From the NCBI RefSeq assembly GCF_014200575.1, contig NZ_JACHBZ010000012.1, positions 62,001 through 126,000 on the forward strand: 64,000 nt of DNA. Direction: 5' to 3'. Source of the DNA: Mucilaginibacter saanensis (lineage in GTDB: Bacteria > Bacteroidota > Bacteroidia > Sphingobacteriales > Sphingobacteriaceae). The position numbers were made by a program, and so were the translations under genes. Of this stretch, positions 1-8,861 are shown piece by piece. Every line of letters starts with the position of its first letter. The first letter of the stretch is position 1. The notes beneath the pieces are model-generated. The model saw only the letters and a program-made list of their open reading frames with translations, had not been told where the DNA came from and searched no databases.

Positions 1-33
1 AAAAAAAACGTATAGTATTGGTGTTCAAATAAA

Positions 34-41
34 TAGATTTG
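34..41 (+). promoter_or_regulatory. candidate -7 promoter box of the polysaccharide locus
   Basis: TAGATTTG matches the Bacteroidetes -7 consensus TAnnTTTG exactly. It lies 45 bases upstream of the preferred ATG of the exporter gene. No convincing TTTG -33 box is seen at the usual 19-21 base spacing, so this is only a candidate. Confidence 0.35.
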
Positions 42-86
42 ATATATCAAAACAGAGGAAATATAAACCAATTATACTTATCACTC

Positions 87-848
87 ATGATCGTAAAAAT
101 ATTAACACGGAGTTCCATCTTACTTCTACTGGCCTTCAGCGCCTGCGCTCCAAGAAGAGATCTGGTTTACTTTAGTAATATGGCAAGTGCTACTGCAGCA
201 AATGATATACAGAATCAAGAGGTTCATATCCGGCCTAATGATGTTATAAGTGTTTCCATGAATAGTCTTAGTCCAGAATCGAATAGTCTATTTGCTAATA
301 GCAAAAATGCACCGTCAGGATCATCCTTAACACAAGAGGGTTTCAGGGTAAATAAAGCGGGGAATGTTCACTTACCATTAATCGGTGATTTTAAAATTGA
401 CGGGATGACTATTGAAGAAGCCCAGGAGGGAATTGCCGGGGCTTTAAGTCATTATGTAAAAAGCCCGGCGGTTGAAGTTCAACTTATAAATTTCAAAATT
501 ACGGTTATAGGCGAAGTCAATAAGCCATCGACATTTACTATAACTGACGAAAAAGTTAACCTGTTGGAGGCATTAGGAATGGCCGGCGATATGACGGTAT
601 ATGGCAAAAGAGAAAACGTATTGATTATCCGTACGGAAGATAACCACAAGGTTATGAAACGCCTGAACCTGAATAAAGAGGAAACATTGAACTCTCCATA
701 TTTTAACCTGAGGCAAAATGATATTGTTTACGTAGAGCCCGACCGGTCAAAAGCGTTAGAGTTTAGTTCAAATACCCGCATACTACCTATTGTAATTGCC
801 TCCATATCGGCCGCAGCAGTTTTGGCGGCTGTATTACTACGGAGATAA
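87..848 (+). CDS. polysaccharide export outer-membrane lipoprotein (Wza-like, SLBB)
   Basis: Outer-membrane export channel component of a Wzx/Wzy capsule or exopolysaccharide system. The ATG at 87 is preferred over one at 39 because it gives a clean lipoprotein signal: a hydrophobic run, then lipobox FSAC with the lipidated Cys at residue 20. A Poly_export domain spans about residues 43-130 (IRPNDVISVSM) and an SLBB domain follows at about 135-215 (VIGEVNKPSTFTI). A single C-terminal membrane segment occupies about 233-251, as in Wza-type proteins whose last helix crosses the outer membrane. At 253 aa it is shorter than E. coli Wza and typical of Bacteroidota. It is followed within 21 bases by the Wzc-like kinase, the usual partner. 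Confidence 0.92.
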   Translation: MIVKILTRSSILLLLAFSACAPRRDLVYFSNMASATAANDIQNQEVHIRPNDVISVSMNSLSPESNSLFANSKNAPSGSSLTQEGFRVNKAGNVHLPLIGDFKIDGMTIEEAQEGIAGALSHYVKSPAVEVQLINFKITVIGEVNKPSTFTITDEKVNLLEALGMAGDMTVYGKRENVLIIRTEDNHKVMKRLNLNKEETLNSPYFNLRQNDIVYVEPDRSKALEFSSNTRILPIVIASISAAAVLAAVLLRR

Positions 849-868
849 AGATCAATAAACCATTGCCA

Positions 869-3199
869 ATGTTAAAAACTGATGTTATGGACACAAATTT
901 TATTTCTAAATCTGCTACACGTACTGATAATTTTATGGATAAAGTTATGCCATATATAAAGCGTTGGTATTTGTTTTTAATAACACTGATTGTTTGTCTG
1001 GGCACTGTTTGGCTTTACTTAAGCTACGCAACACCGCAATACAAAATAACCAGCACACTACTTATCCCCGACGATAAAAAAGGCGATGGTATTTTGAAGG
1101 CTACTGCTTTTAGTGATCTTAACATGTTTCAGGAAACTAAAACGGTAGATAATGAAATGGAAATTCTGCGTTCACGCGACCTCATATACAGAACATTGAA
1201 GAGCCTTAACCAGGAAATTGCTTATTTTGATATGAGCGGTTTTAAACCTACCGAGCTGTATGGCGATGAGGTGCCGTTTAAAGTATCAATTGTAAAACTG
1301 GGTAAGCTGGCCTATGTAAGAAAGCTACAGTTAAAAAATTTATCAGCCGGCAGGTATCTGTTGCAGGACGGAAAGCTGGCCTGGATCTATCGCTATGGGC
1401 AAACCGTTAACCATCATGACTATGAATTTAAGGTAACCAAAGGGCCTGCATTTTCAAGCGTGTTGCCGGTGATTGGCATACAATTTAAAAACTTATACCA
1501 GCTTGCCGCTGCTTACAGTGCCGGAAAGTTGAACGTTAACCCGGTAGTAAAAGAGTCAAACACTATTATTTTGAGCCTGGTGGATGCGGTGCCTGAGCGT
1601 GGGGTTGATATCCTGACAAACATCATCAATACCTATAATGTTGAGAGTGTACAGAAAAAAAATGTAATGGCTGTTAACACCATTTTGTTTATTGACAAAC
1701 GCTTAAAAGCCATGGAGGAAGATCTTTCCTCGGCCGAGGGTGGGATAGAGGCATACAAACAACAAAACGGAACAGTTGATGCCAGTACCGATGCCCAGCT
1801 CAGCGTAACAAAATCTGCAGAGTATAACCAGTTGCTTGAGGCATCAAACGTGCAGCTGGGTATAGTAAAATCAATGGAGAATTATTTGAGCAGCTCTAAT
1901 AATCAGTTTAGCGTGGTACCCAGCAGCATGGGGTTAAAAGATCCCGTGCTGAACAGTTTAATAAGCCGTTTTAATGATTTGCAACTGGAAAGAAACCGGA
2001 TGCTGCATAGCGCCGACCTGAGCAACCCGCTGGTTCAAAACCTGAGCGATCAGATTGCTGCCCTGCGTTTAAACATTAAGGAGAACTTGAATAACATCAA
2101 AAACGGATTTAATATAGAACACAACTACCTGAAACAGAACTCTGCTCATTATGATTCCAGGATACGGTCGGTGCCTGCTGTTGAGCGTGGTCTTTTGCAA
2201 CGCAGCCGCGAGCAAAGCGTTAAAACCACCTTGTATCAGTATTTATTGCAGAAACGCGAGGAAACAGCGCTGTCATTATCGGCAACCATCCCAACCTCTC
2301 AACTGGTTGATAAGCCTGCCTATGACCCTACTCCCGAGTACCCTAAAGATTCATTGATGTATCTGTGCGGCGGCATTTTGGGCTTACTGTTGCCAGCCTT
2401 ATTTATTTATATACAACAACAGTTTAACGCAAAAGTTAAAGACTCTTCCAGCCTAAGTTATATACCCGGGGTAAGGGTTTTAGGCGAGCTGATCCACAAC
2501 GAAGTTAAAAGCCCTATAGCTATACAAAAGGGAGGCAACTCCATTATATCTGAGTTATTCAGATACATACGTACCAATCTTGGGGTGCTAAACCCCGATG
2601 CACCAAACAGGGTAATGCTGGTTACTTCGTGTATGAAAGGCGAGGGCAAAACATTTTTTAGCATTAACCTGGGCTTAACCCTGGCGTTGCTTAACAAAAA
2701 AGTACTGATTCTTGAGTTCGATCTACGCAAGCCCGATCTGCTCCAGAGCTTAGGAATATCTCAAAGAAAAGGCATTACAGATTTTTTACAAGGTGATACC
2801 GATGACCTGTTTGATTGTATTCAACCTTATAACAGTTCGCCAAATCTTTATGTACTGGGCTGCGGCTCGTTACCACAGGACCCTGCAGAGCTGCTGATGG
2901 GCGAGCGTGTCGACCTGCTTTTTGACTGGTTAAAAGATAAGTTTGATTACCTGATTGTAGATACATCGCCGGTGGGTTCCGTTGCTGATGCTTTTAGCCT
3001 GGCTCACTATGCCGACTTGAGTATTTACCTGGTGAGGTACAATTATACCAGCACGCAACAACTGGATATCCTGCGGGATATTTATGATAATAAGAAATTG
3101 AAAAATCCAATGGTGGTTTTTAACGATGCAAAAAAAGAAAACCGTCCGGCTTATGCCTATGGCGGCTATGGTTATGCTGCCGAGAAAAACGGCAGATAG
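869..3199 (+). CDS. Wzc-like chain-length determinant and tyrosine autokinase
   Basis: Inner-membrane co-polymerase with a cytoplasmic BY-kinase domain that sets polysaccharide chain length. ATG at 869 is used; ATG at 887 is also possible. A Wzz domain begins with a membrane helix at about residues 33-55, followed by a long periplasmic coiled-coil region to about 480 and a second helix at about 494-515. The kinase domain has Walker A SCMKGEGKT (about 585-593), Walker A-prime with the LEFDLRKP pattern (about 614-621) and Walker B YLIVDTSP (about 693). The C-terminus is a short tyrosine cluster, AYAYGGYGY, the expected autophosphorylation site. The gene follows the exporter directly. The exporter and kinase pair marks a Wzy-dependent pathway. 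Confidence 0.93.
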   Translation: MLKTDVMDTNFISKSATRTDNFMDKVMPYIKRWYLFLITLIVCLGTVWLYLSYATPQYKITSTLLIPDDKKGDGILKATAFSDLNMFQETKTVDNEMEILRSRDLIYRTLKSLNQEIAYFDMSGFKPTELYGDEVPFKVSIVKLGKLAYVRKLQLKNLSAGRYLLQDGKLAWIYRYGQTVNHHDYEFKVTKGPAFSSVLPVIGIQFKNLYQLAAAYSAGKLNVNPVVKESNTIILSLVDAVPERGVDILTNIINTYNVESVQKKNVMAVNTILFIDKRLKAMEEDLSSAEGGIEAYKQQNGTVDASTDAQLSVTKSAEYNQLLEASNVQLGIVKSMENYLSSSNNQFSVVPSSMGLKDPVLNSLISRFNDLQLERNRMLHSADLSNPLVQNLSDQIAALRLNIKENLNNIKNGFNIEHNYLKQNSAHYDSRIRSVPAVERGLLQRSREQSVKTTLYQYLLQKREETALSLSATIPTSQLVDKPAYDPTPEYPKDSLMYLCGGILGLLLPALFIYIQQQFNAKVKDSSSLSYIPGVRVLGELIHNEVKSPIAIQKGGNSIISELFRYIRTNLGVLNPDAPNRVMLVTSCMKGEGKTFFSINLGLTLALLNKKVLILEFDLRKPDLLQSLGISQRKGITDFLQGDTDDLFDCIQPYNSSPNLYVLGCGSLPQDPAELLMGERVDLLFDWLKDKFDYLIVDTSPVGSVADAFSLAHYADLSIYLVRYNYTSTQQLDILRDIYDNKKLKNPMVVFNDAKKENRPAYAYGGYGYAAEKNGR

Positions 3200-3270
3200 A
3201 ATACTTATAAACTAACCGGCCGCTGACCGGATATATCTAATTCAAGAATAATTTTTTAAAAAGAAGAACT

Positions 3271-3296
3271 ATGTAAGTGGTATGGCGAAGCTATAC
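3271..3296 (+). repeat. leader hairpin repeat, copy 1
   Basis: ATGTAAGTGGTATGGCGAAG followed by CTATAC. GTATGGC pairs with GCTATAC around a GAA loop, with one G-U pair. The element is 25/26 identical to the copy at 3448-3473. Confidence 0.75.
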
Positions 3297-3339
3297 CCGG
3301 CGCTTAAATAACGCCGTAATAATTTAAAATCACGATACA

Positions 3340-3358
3340 GTATGGCGTTATGCCATAC
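3340..3358 (+). repeat. perfect hairpin with the TATGGC core
   Basis: GTATGGC, loop GTTAT, then GCCATAC form a perfect 7-bp stem. The 5' arm is the same heptamer that opens the stem of leader repeat copy 1. Confidence 0.65.
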
Positions 3359-3447
3359 AAACATACAAGAGCCGATACCAATAATCTTCAACCAGGCCCC
3401 TTGCCCGGTTACCTAAATAAAGCTTGTGTTTTTTAAGTAGACGAGTC

Positions 3448-3473
3448 ATGTAAGTGATATGGCGAAGCTATAC
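3448..3473 (+). repeat. leader hairpin repeat, copy 2
   Basis: Second copy of the element at 3271-3296, differing only by A for G at its tenth base. It ends 38 bases before the ATG of the NusG-like gene. Confidence 0.75.
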
Positions 3474-3511
3474 TCCAAGCTCAAAACTGCGGCATTTTCA
3501 AAACCAATATT

Positions 3512-4069
3512 ATGGAAACCAAATTAGGTACAATCAATTTACATGAAAAAAAATGGCTGGTGGTTTATACCAGGCCCCGCTGGGAAAAGAAGGTTGACCG
3601 CTTGCTAAAAAGGCAGGGTATTGAATCATATTGCCCGCTGAGGTATATGGAAAGCCAATGGGCTGATCGTAAAAAGGAAATCAGCCTGCCCTTATTCAGC
3701 TCCTATGTTTTTGTGCGGGTTAACCTTCGTGAGGAGTCCATGGTGTTGTATTGTTTGGGGGTGTTGGGCTATGTGTATTACATGCAACGGCCCGCTGTAG
3801 TACGTGATGAGGTTATTGAAGAGATCAGGCGCAATTTAACCCTCTATAAAGATGTAGAGATAATTAACCTGCAATCCATAGCCATTGGCGACCGCGTTCA
3901 GGTAAAACAAGGCGCTTTTATAAACCAGCTTGGCCAGGTTGTTCAAATCAATGGCAAAAATGTGCTCATGATTTTTGACAACATTCACTGCGCGCTGGTA
4001 ACCCGTATTCCATTTCAACATATCGCAATACATAACTTAAATCAGGACAATAAAAATGCTACGAAATAA
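3512..4069 (+). CDS. UpxY/RfaH-like NusG-family transcription antiterminator
   Basis: Specialised NusG paralogue expected to load on RNA polymerase and allow read-through of the long polysaccharide operon. The NGN domain covers about residues 15-110 ([20 protein letters not shown], then [12 protein letters not shown]). A KOW-type domain follows at about 125-175 ([20 protein letters not shown]). The 185-aa length fits UpxY proteins of Bacteroides capsule loci. Its position is unusual: it is third in the locus, behind its own 312-base leader with repeated hairpins. It overlaps the next gene by 14 bases, so the two are translationally linked. Confidence 0.9.
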   Translation: METKLGTINLHEKKWLVVYTRPRWEKKVDRLLKRQGIESYCPLRYMESQWADRKKEISLPLFSSYVFVRVNLREESMVLYCLGVLGYVYYMQRPAVVRDEVIEEIRRNLTLYKDVEIINLQSIAIGDRVQVKQGAFINQLGQVVQINGKNVLMIFDNIHCALVTRIPFQHIAIHNLNQDNKNATK

Positions 4070-5345
4070 CAAAATCGGAATCATTGGCCTTGGATACGTA
4101 GGCCTCCCGTTAGCAGTTGAGTTTGCTAAACAATACAAGGTATTTGGTTATGACATCAATGCCAAACGCATCAACCAGCTTAAAGCCGGGTTTGATCATA
4201 CTAAAGAGGTTAGTGAACATGACCTAAATGCCGTAATAACCCCGGTATGTACAACCCCAAAGGGTTTATATTTTACTGACGAGGTTGAAAAGCTAAGGGC
4301 GTGTACCATTTATATTGTAACGGTACCCACCCCGGTTGATAAAAATAACCGGCCCGATTTAAGCCCCCTTATTAACGCAAGTTTATTAATTGGGCAGGTA
4401 CTCAAAAAGGGCGATATCGTTATTTATGAATCAACAGTTTACCCTGGCGTTACGGAGGATGAATGTATGCCGGTATTGGAAAAAGTATCAGGCCTGCGTT
4501 TCAATGTTGATTTTTTTGCAGGCTACTCGCCTGAGCGTATTAACCCCGGCGATAAACTCCATACGGTAGCCAACATCCGTAAAATTACTTCTGGCTCAAA
4601 TGCCCAAACGGCCGAGATTGTGGATGCCTTATACAGCTCTGTAATTACCGCAGGCACGTTCAAAGCCGATTCCATTAAGGTGGCGGAGGCCGCAAAAGTT
4701 ATTGAAAATGCACAGCGCGATATCAACATTGCTTTTGTAAATGAGCTGGCAATGATTTTTAATAAGCTGGGTATTGATACCCATAAGGTTTTGGAAGCTG
4801 CCGGTACCAAATGGAATTTCCTGAATTTCAGGCCGGGTTTGGTTGGCGGTCACTGCATCGGCGTTGATCCCTATTACCTGGCCCAAAAAGCGCAGGAAGC
4901 GGGTTATCATCCCGAAATTATATTAGCCGGCCGGCGCATTAATGACTCCATGGGGGCGTACGTTGCCGATCAGTTTATTAAAAAAATGATCTGCAAAGGT
5001 ACCTCGCTTATTGAGGCAGAGGTGCTTGTACTGGGCTTTACTTTTAAGGAAAATTGCCCTGATGTACGCAATACGCGCGTAATTGATATTGTACGCCGCT
5101 TACAGGAGTATAAGGTTAAAGTACACATCCATGATCCCTGGGCCAATCCCGAACATGCCAAAAACGCTTATGGTGTAATTTGCGAAAACGGCGAATCAAA
5201 AAAACGTACCTACGACGGCATCTTGCTGGCAGTGGCACATGAGGAATTTAGAACCATGGATCTGAAGTCGCTTTGTAAACCGGATGCTGTACTGTATGAT
5301 CTGAAAGCCTTTTTACCCGATAGCATAGTTACAGCCCGCCTTTAA
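4056..5345 (+). CDS. tviB: nucleotide-sugar dehydrogenase (TviB/WbpO-like UDP-HexNAc 6-dehydrogenase)
   Basis: NAD-dependent oxidation of C6 of a UDP-N-acetylhexosamine to the uronic acid, a precursor for the polymer. The N-terminal Rossmann motif GIIGLGYVG is at residues 8-16. The catalytic cysteine is C267 in [12 protein letters not shown]. The C-terminal domain carries [16 protein letters not shown], a signature of the TviB/WbpO branch rather than UDP-glucose dehydrogenase, which is why a HexNAc substrate is preferred. The 429-aa length is normal for the family. It overlaps the antiterminator by 14 bases and is 12 bases from the flippase. The dehydrogenase call is firm; the exact substrate (GlcNAc or GalNAc) is inferred. 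Confidence 0.85.
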   Translation: MLRNNKIGIIGLGYVGLPLAVEFAKQYKVFGYDINAKRINQLKAGFDHTKEVSEHDLNAVITPVCTTPKGLYFTDEVEKLRACTIYIVTVPTPVDKNNRPDLSPLINASLLIGQVLKKGDIVIYESTVYPGVTEDECMPVLEKVSGLRFNVDFFAGYSPERINPGDKLHTVANIRKITSGSNAQTAEIVDALYSSVITAGTFKADSIKVAEAAKVIENAQRDINIAFVNELAMIFNKLGIDTHKVLEAAGTKWNFLNFRPGLVGGHCIGVDPYYLAQKAQEAGYHPEIILAGRRINDSMGAYVADQFIKKMICKGTSLIEAEVLVLGFTFKENCPDVRNTRVIDIVRRLQEYKVKVHIHDPWANPEHAKNAYGVICENGESKKRTYDGILLAVAHEEFRTMDLKSLCKPDAVLYDLKAFLPDSIVTARL

Positions 5346-5357
5346 GCTTGTATTGAT

Positions 5358-6797
5358 ATGAGTTTAAAAGAAAAAGCCGTATCGGGCATATTATGGTCGC
5401 TATGGCAGCAGCTCAGCGGCAAACTGGTTGGCTTTTGTATTTCCATCTTTTTGGCCCGCATACTTGAACCGGCCGAGTTTGGATTGATTGCGATGCTGGC
5501 CCTTTTTATCGCCATCGGGAACACTTTATTAGATAGTGGTTTAACAGCCTCCCTGATCAGGACAACTGATGCCAATGACCGGGACCTGTCAACCATATTT
5601 TATTTTAACCTTATCGGGAGCGTTATTTTATATGGGATACTTTTCCTTGGCGCGCCGCTTATAGCCTCTTTTTACAACCAGCCGCTTTTAAAGGCAGTTG
5701 TGCGGGTATACGGATTGATACTGATTTTGAATGCCTTTTTTGGGGTGCAGAGCACCTTGCTGGTTAAGGATATGAAATTCAGGAAACAAACCAACATACA
5801 GGTGCCTGCGGCTATTGGCGGCGGCGTACTCGGTATTGTGCTGGCCAAAATGGGTTACGGTGTGTGGAGTTTGGTTTGGATGGGTTTATGCACAGCATTT
5901 TTATCAACAGCGATGCATTGGATATATTCAAAATGGCGGCCTTCGTTGGTGTTTGACAAGGAATGCTTTAACAAGCATTTCAATTTTGGTTACAAAATGA
6001 CCCTGTCAGGCATACTGGATACGGTTTACCAGAATATATACCTCATTATTATTGGTAAGTACTTTTCTGCAGTGCAGCTTGGGTTTTACTCCCGGGCCGA
6101 TTCTATCAGCCAGTTGCCCATAGGCAATATATCGGCAGCTGTTAATAAAGTTACCTACCCCATGTTTGCCGAAATATCGCACGATGTGGTGCAGCTTAAA
6201 AATGTATATAAAAAGCTGATGCAGCAGGTGCTATTCTGGAATGCCCCGGTGCTGATTTTTTTATGCGTTGTTGCCGAACCGCTTTTCCGGTTTTTGCTTA
6301 CAGATAAATGGCTGCCGTCGGTTCCGTATTTTAAAATTTTATGCATCAGCGGTATCATGTACCCTTTGCATGCCTACAATTTAAATGTTTTGAAAGTGCT
6401 GGGCAAAAGTGCCTTATTCCTGAAACTGGAGATTGTTAAAAAGCTGTTAAGTGTAGTCGGTATTTTATCATTCATCTCTTTCGGAATTTACGGACTGCTC
6501 TACTTTCAGTTGTTCTTCAACTTTGTAGCCTACTACATCAATTCTATTTACAGCGGTAAGCTGATATTTTATCCAGTTAAGGAACAAGTTGAAGATATTT
6601 TGCCCATCCTTTTACTGGCTGGCAGCATAGGTGTAGGCTGCTATTTTCTTGACCTGCTGCTTGCCCACCTGTTTACACCCGATCTGGTACGTATAGCCAT
6701 CATCGCTATCTGCTATACCTCGCTTTACTACGCTTTTAGCCTGCTTATTAAGTTAACCGCAATAAGTGATTTTAAACAATTAATCTTAAAGAAATGA
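5358..6797 (+). CDS. lipopolysaccharide/exopolysaccharide flippase (Wzx, MOP superfamily)
   Basis: Polytopic inner-membrane protein that flips undecaprenyl-linked repeat units to the periplasm. It has 479 aa with hydrophobic segments along the whole length. The N-terminus SGILWSLWQQLSGKLVGFCI and the following FLARILEPAEFGLIAML are typical of the WzxC-like Polysacc_synt branch, which accepts varied repeat units. The stop overlaps the next start in an ATGA tetramer (6794-6797), so translation is coupled to the aminotransferase. Together with the Wzy-like gene at 12761 it defines the pathway type. Confidence 0.92.
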   Translation: MSLKEKAVSGILWSLWQQLSGKLVGFCISIFLARILEPAEFGLIAMLALFIAIGNTLLDSGLTASLIRTTDANDRDLSTIFYFNLIGSVILYGILFLGAPLIASFYNQPLLKAVVRVYGLILILNAFFGVQSTLLVKDMKFRKQTNIQVPAAIGGGVLGIVLAKMGYGVWSLVWMGLCTAFLSTAMHWIYSKWRPSLVFDKECFNKHFNFGYKMTLSGILDTVYQNIYLIIIGKYFSAVQLGFYSRADSISQLPIGNISAAVNKVTYPMFAEISHDVVQLKNVYKKLMQQVLFWNAPVLIFLCVVAEPLFRFLLTDKWLPSVPYFKILCISGIMYPLHAYNLNVLKVLGKSALFLKLEIVKKLLSVVGILSFISFGIYGLLYFQLFFNFVAYYINSIYSGKLIFYPVKEQVEDILPILLLAGSIGVGCYFLDLLLAHLFTPDLVRIAIIAICYTSLYYAFSLLIKLTAISDFKQLILKK

Positions 6798-7975
6798 TAC
6801 CAGTAACCAAACCTTTTTTACCTGCCGAGAGAGAATTTAAAGCTTATGTGAAAAGTATTTGGGAGCGCCAGTGGCTCACCAATAATGGTCCGCTTGTAAA
6901 TACGCTTGAGTTAAAGCTTAAGGAGTATTTAAAACTGGATCACATGCTGTATGTATCAAACGGCACTGTTGCATTGCAGTTGGCTATTAAGGCCCTTGAG
7001 TTAAGCGGCGAGATAATTACCACGCCATTTTCTTTTGTTGCAACAACCAGTTCTATTGTTTGGCAAAGTTGTAAACCGGTTTTTGTTGATATTGATGCCG
7101 GCAGTTTTAATATCGATCCCAGTAAAATTGAGGCGGCTATAACCTCACAAACTTCGGCTATTTTGGCTACGCATGTGTATGGTACACCTTGTGATATTGA
7201 TGCCATTCAAGAAATTGCAGACAGGTATGGGCTTAAGGTAATTTATGATGCAGCACACTGTTTTGGCACCAGGTATAAAAACAAGTCAATATTTGAATAT
7301 GGCGATATCAGTACTACCAGTTTCCACTCCACCAAATTGTTCCATACTATTGAGGGTGGAGCAGTGTTTACCCGCCAGCCTGATCTGTTAAAGAAAATGG
7401 CCCTCATGCGCAACTTTGGGTACTCAGGGGTTGATACTTTCTCAGAACAGGGCATCAACGCAAAAAACTGCGAATTTCATGCAGCCATGGGTTTATGTAA
7501 CCTGCCGCATATTGACGAGATCCTTAAAAAAAGGAAAATCTTGTCAACCCACTATAGGCTCAGGTTAAATACGCTCGATGTTCAGTTTCAGCAACTGGAA
7601 AATGCAGATGATTACAACTACGCTTATTTCCCAATTCTTTTTAAAAGCGAGGAGTTGATGAAGGATAGCAAAGCCAAGCTGGAGCAGTCCCAGATCTATT
7701 GCCGCAGGTATTTTTACCCGTCATTATCGGCCCTGCCTTATGTTAAAAATGTAGAGATGCCGGTTTGCGATTCCATTGCCAGCCGCATCATGTGCCTGCC
7801 GCTGTATCATACTTTAACACTTGCTGATATTGATCTTATTTGCCGCCTTTTATTGAGGATACAAAACTTTGATGAAAACGAAGTTCCTAAATCAGCTCAT
7901 TTTGGAACATTGATCACCGACCAGATCGAGTCTGAAATAAATACAGGGGCTATTAAAATAAATGCTTCATTATGA
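6794..7975 (+). CDS. DegT/DnrJ/EryC1/StrS sugar aminotransferase (VioA-like)
   Basis: PLP-dependent transaminase making an amino-deoxy nucleotide sugar from a keto sugar. The PLP Lys is predicted as K181 in SFHSTKLFHTIEGGAV, and DAAHCFGTRY supplies the cofactor-binding Asp and His. The N-terminus (IPVTKPFLP, then WLTNNGP and SNGTVALQLAIKALEL) resembles VioA/FdtB-type enzymes acting on 4-keto or 3-keto 6-deoxyhexoses. At 393 aa it is normal length. It is coupled by 4-base overlaps on both sides, to the flippase and to the GT2 gene. No rmlA or rmlB is present here, so a dTDP sugar would have to be supplied from elsewhere. Confidence 0.88.
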   Translation: MIPVTKPFLPAEREFKAYVKSIWERQWLTNNGPLVNTLELKLKEYLKLDHMLYVSNGTVALQLAIKALELSGEIITTPFSFVATTSSIVWQSCKPVFVDIDAGSFNIDPSKIEAAITSQTSAILATHVYGTPCDIDAIQEIADRYGLKVIYDAAHCFGTRYKNKSIFEYGDISTTSFHSTKLFHTIEGGAVFTRQPDLLKKMALMRNFGYSGVDTFSEQGINAKNCEFHAAMGLCNLPHIDEILKKRKILSTHYRLRLNTLDVQFQQLENADDYNYAYFPILFKSEELMKDSKAKLEQSQIYCRRYFYPSLSALPYVKNVEMPVCDSIASRIMCLPLYHTLTLADIDLICRLLLRIQNFDENEVPKSAHFGTLITDQIESEINTGAIKINASL

Positions 7976-8829
7976 GTAATCCGGAACTGTTGGTTAGCGT
8001 ATGCTGCATCACTTATAATCATGGGCGGTTTATTGCCCAGGCTATGGAGAGTTTTTTAATGCAGGAAACAGATTTTCAGTTTGAAATTGTTATCGGCAAT
8101 GATTCTTCTACCGACGAAACGCTTGAAGTACTTGATCCTTTTTTGAAAAAATACCCCGGTAAGATCAAACTGATTTCCACCGAAAAAAATGTAGGCTCGC
8201 ATCATAACCTGATCAACACACTTGCGCAATGCAAGGGTAAATACATAGCACTATGCGAGGGTGATGATTACTGGACAGACCCGCACAAATTGCAAAAACA
8301 GGTTGATTTTTTAGAGAATAATCCTGACTATATTATCTGCTGTCATTATACCCACGTGGTTGACGAGGATAGCAACACCATTTACGTTAACCATAATCCC
8401 GTACCGCTGATATACACTTACCATGACCTGCTTGCCGGCAAACAGGAAGAAACAAAAACAGCAACGCTATTATACCGCAACGTTGCAGAGGTACATGAGT
8501 TATTTGACAGAGCTTGGTTTTTTAACTGCCATGCCGGTGATAAAATGTTTAAACTTTTTGCAACCCACCACACCGGGCGCAAAATTTACGTGCTGCCTGA
8601 GGTAATGAGCTGTTACCGCAACCACTCGGGCGGCGTGTGGAGCATGATCAATACCAACGTGCGGAAAGAAAAAATGATCAGTGATTTTAATATTATCATT
8701 AAAAACTTCACTTATCCGGCCTTGCAGAAAAAGAAGCTTTTACTGCTTTATGTTAAAAGATATTTATTGTTTGAATTAAGACGAATGCAAGTGCGCAAGG
8801 CTTATGATACTGTAAAGTATCTGCTTTAG
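7972..8829 (+). CDS. glycosyltransferase family 2
   Basis: Inverting GT-A glycosyltransferase, expected to add one sugar to the lipid-linked repeat unit at the cytoplasmic face. The nucleotide-binding start VSVCCITYNHGRFIAQAMES and the segment IGNDSSTDETLEVL are typical. The metal-binding region appears as CEGDDYWTDP near residue 95. The 285-aa length is usual for single-domain GT2 enzymes. It starts inside the stop of the aminotransferase (ATGA). Donor and acceptor cannot be told from sequence. Confidence 0.9.
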   Translation: MSNPELLVSVCCITYNHGRFIAQAMESFLMQETDFQFEIVIGNDSSTDETLEVLDPFLKKYPGKIKLISTEKNVGSHHNLINTLAQCKGKYIALCEGDDYWTDPHKLQKQVDFLENNPDYIICCHYTHVVDEDSNTIYVNHNPVPLIYTYHDLLAGKQEETKTATLLYRNVAEVHELFDRAWFFNCHAGDKMFKLFATHHTGRKIYVLPEVMSCYRNHSGGVWSMINTNVRKEKMISDFNIIIKNFTYPALQKKKLLLLYVKRYLLFELRRMQVRKAYDTVKYLL

Positions 8830-8861
8830 GCCACGCATACACCAATACCTTATAATACTTC

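Larger units (their letters stand above)
3200..3511 (+). other. 312-base leader with related hairpins ahead of the NusG-like gene
   Basis: This gap has no ORF of interest. It contains two copies of a 26-base element (3271-3296 and 3448-3473) and, between them, a perfect hairpin with the same TATGGC core (3340-3358). The downstream gene is a NusG-family antiterminator, and related UpxY proteins act on untranslated leaders of capsule operons, so a processive antitermination leader is a reasonable inference. No strong promoter box or U-tract terminator was found. Confidence 0.55.

Noticed and set aside
3271..3473. The repeated elements could be a CRISPR array
   Set aside because: Only two 26-base copies are present, 177 bases apart, with an unrelated-length spacer and no cas genes.
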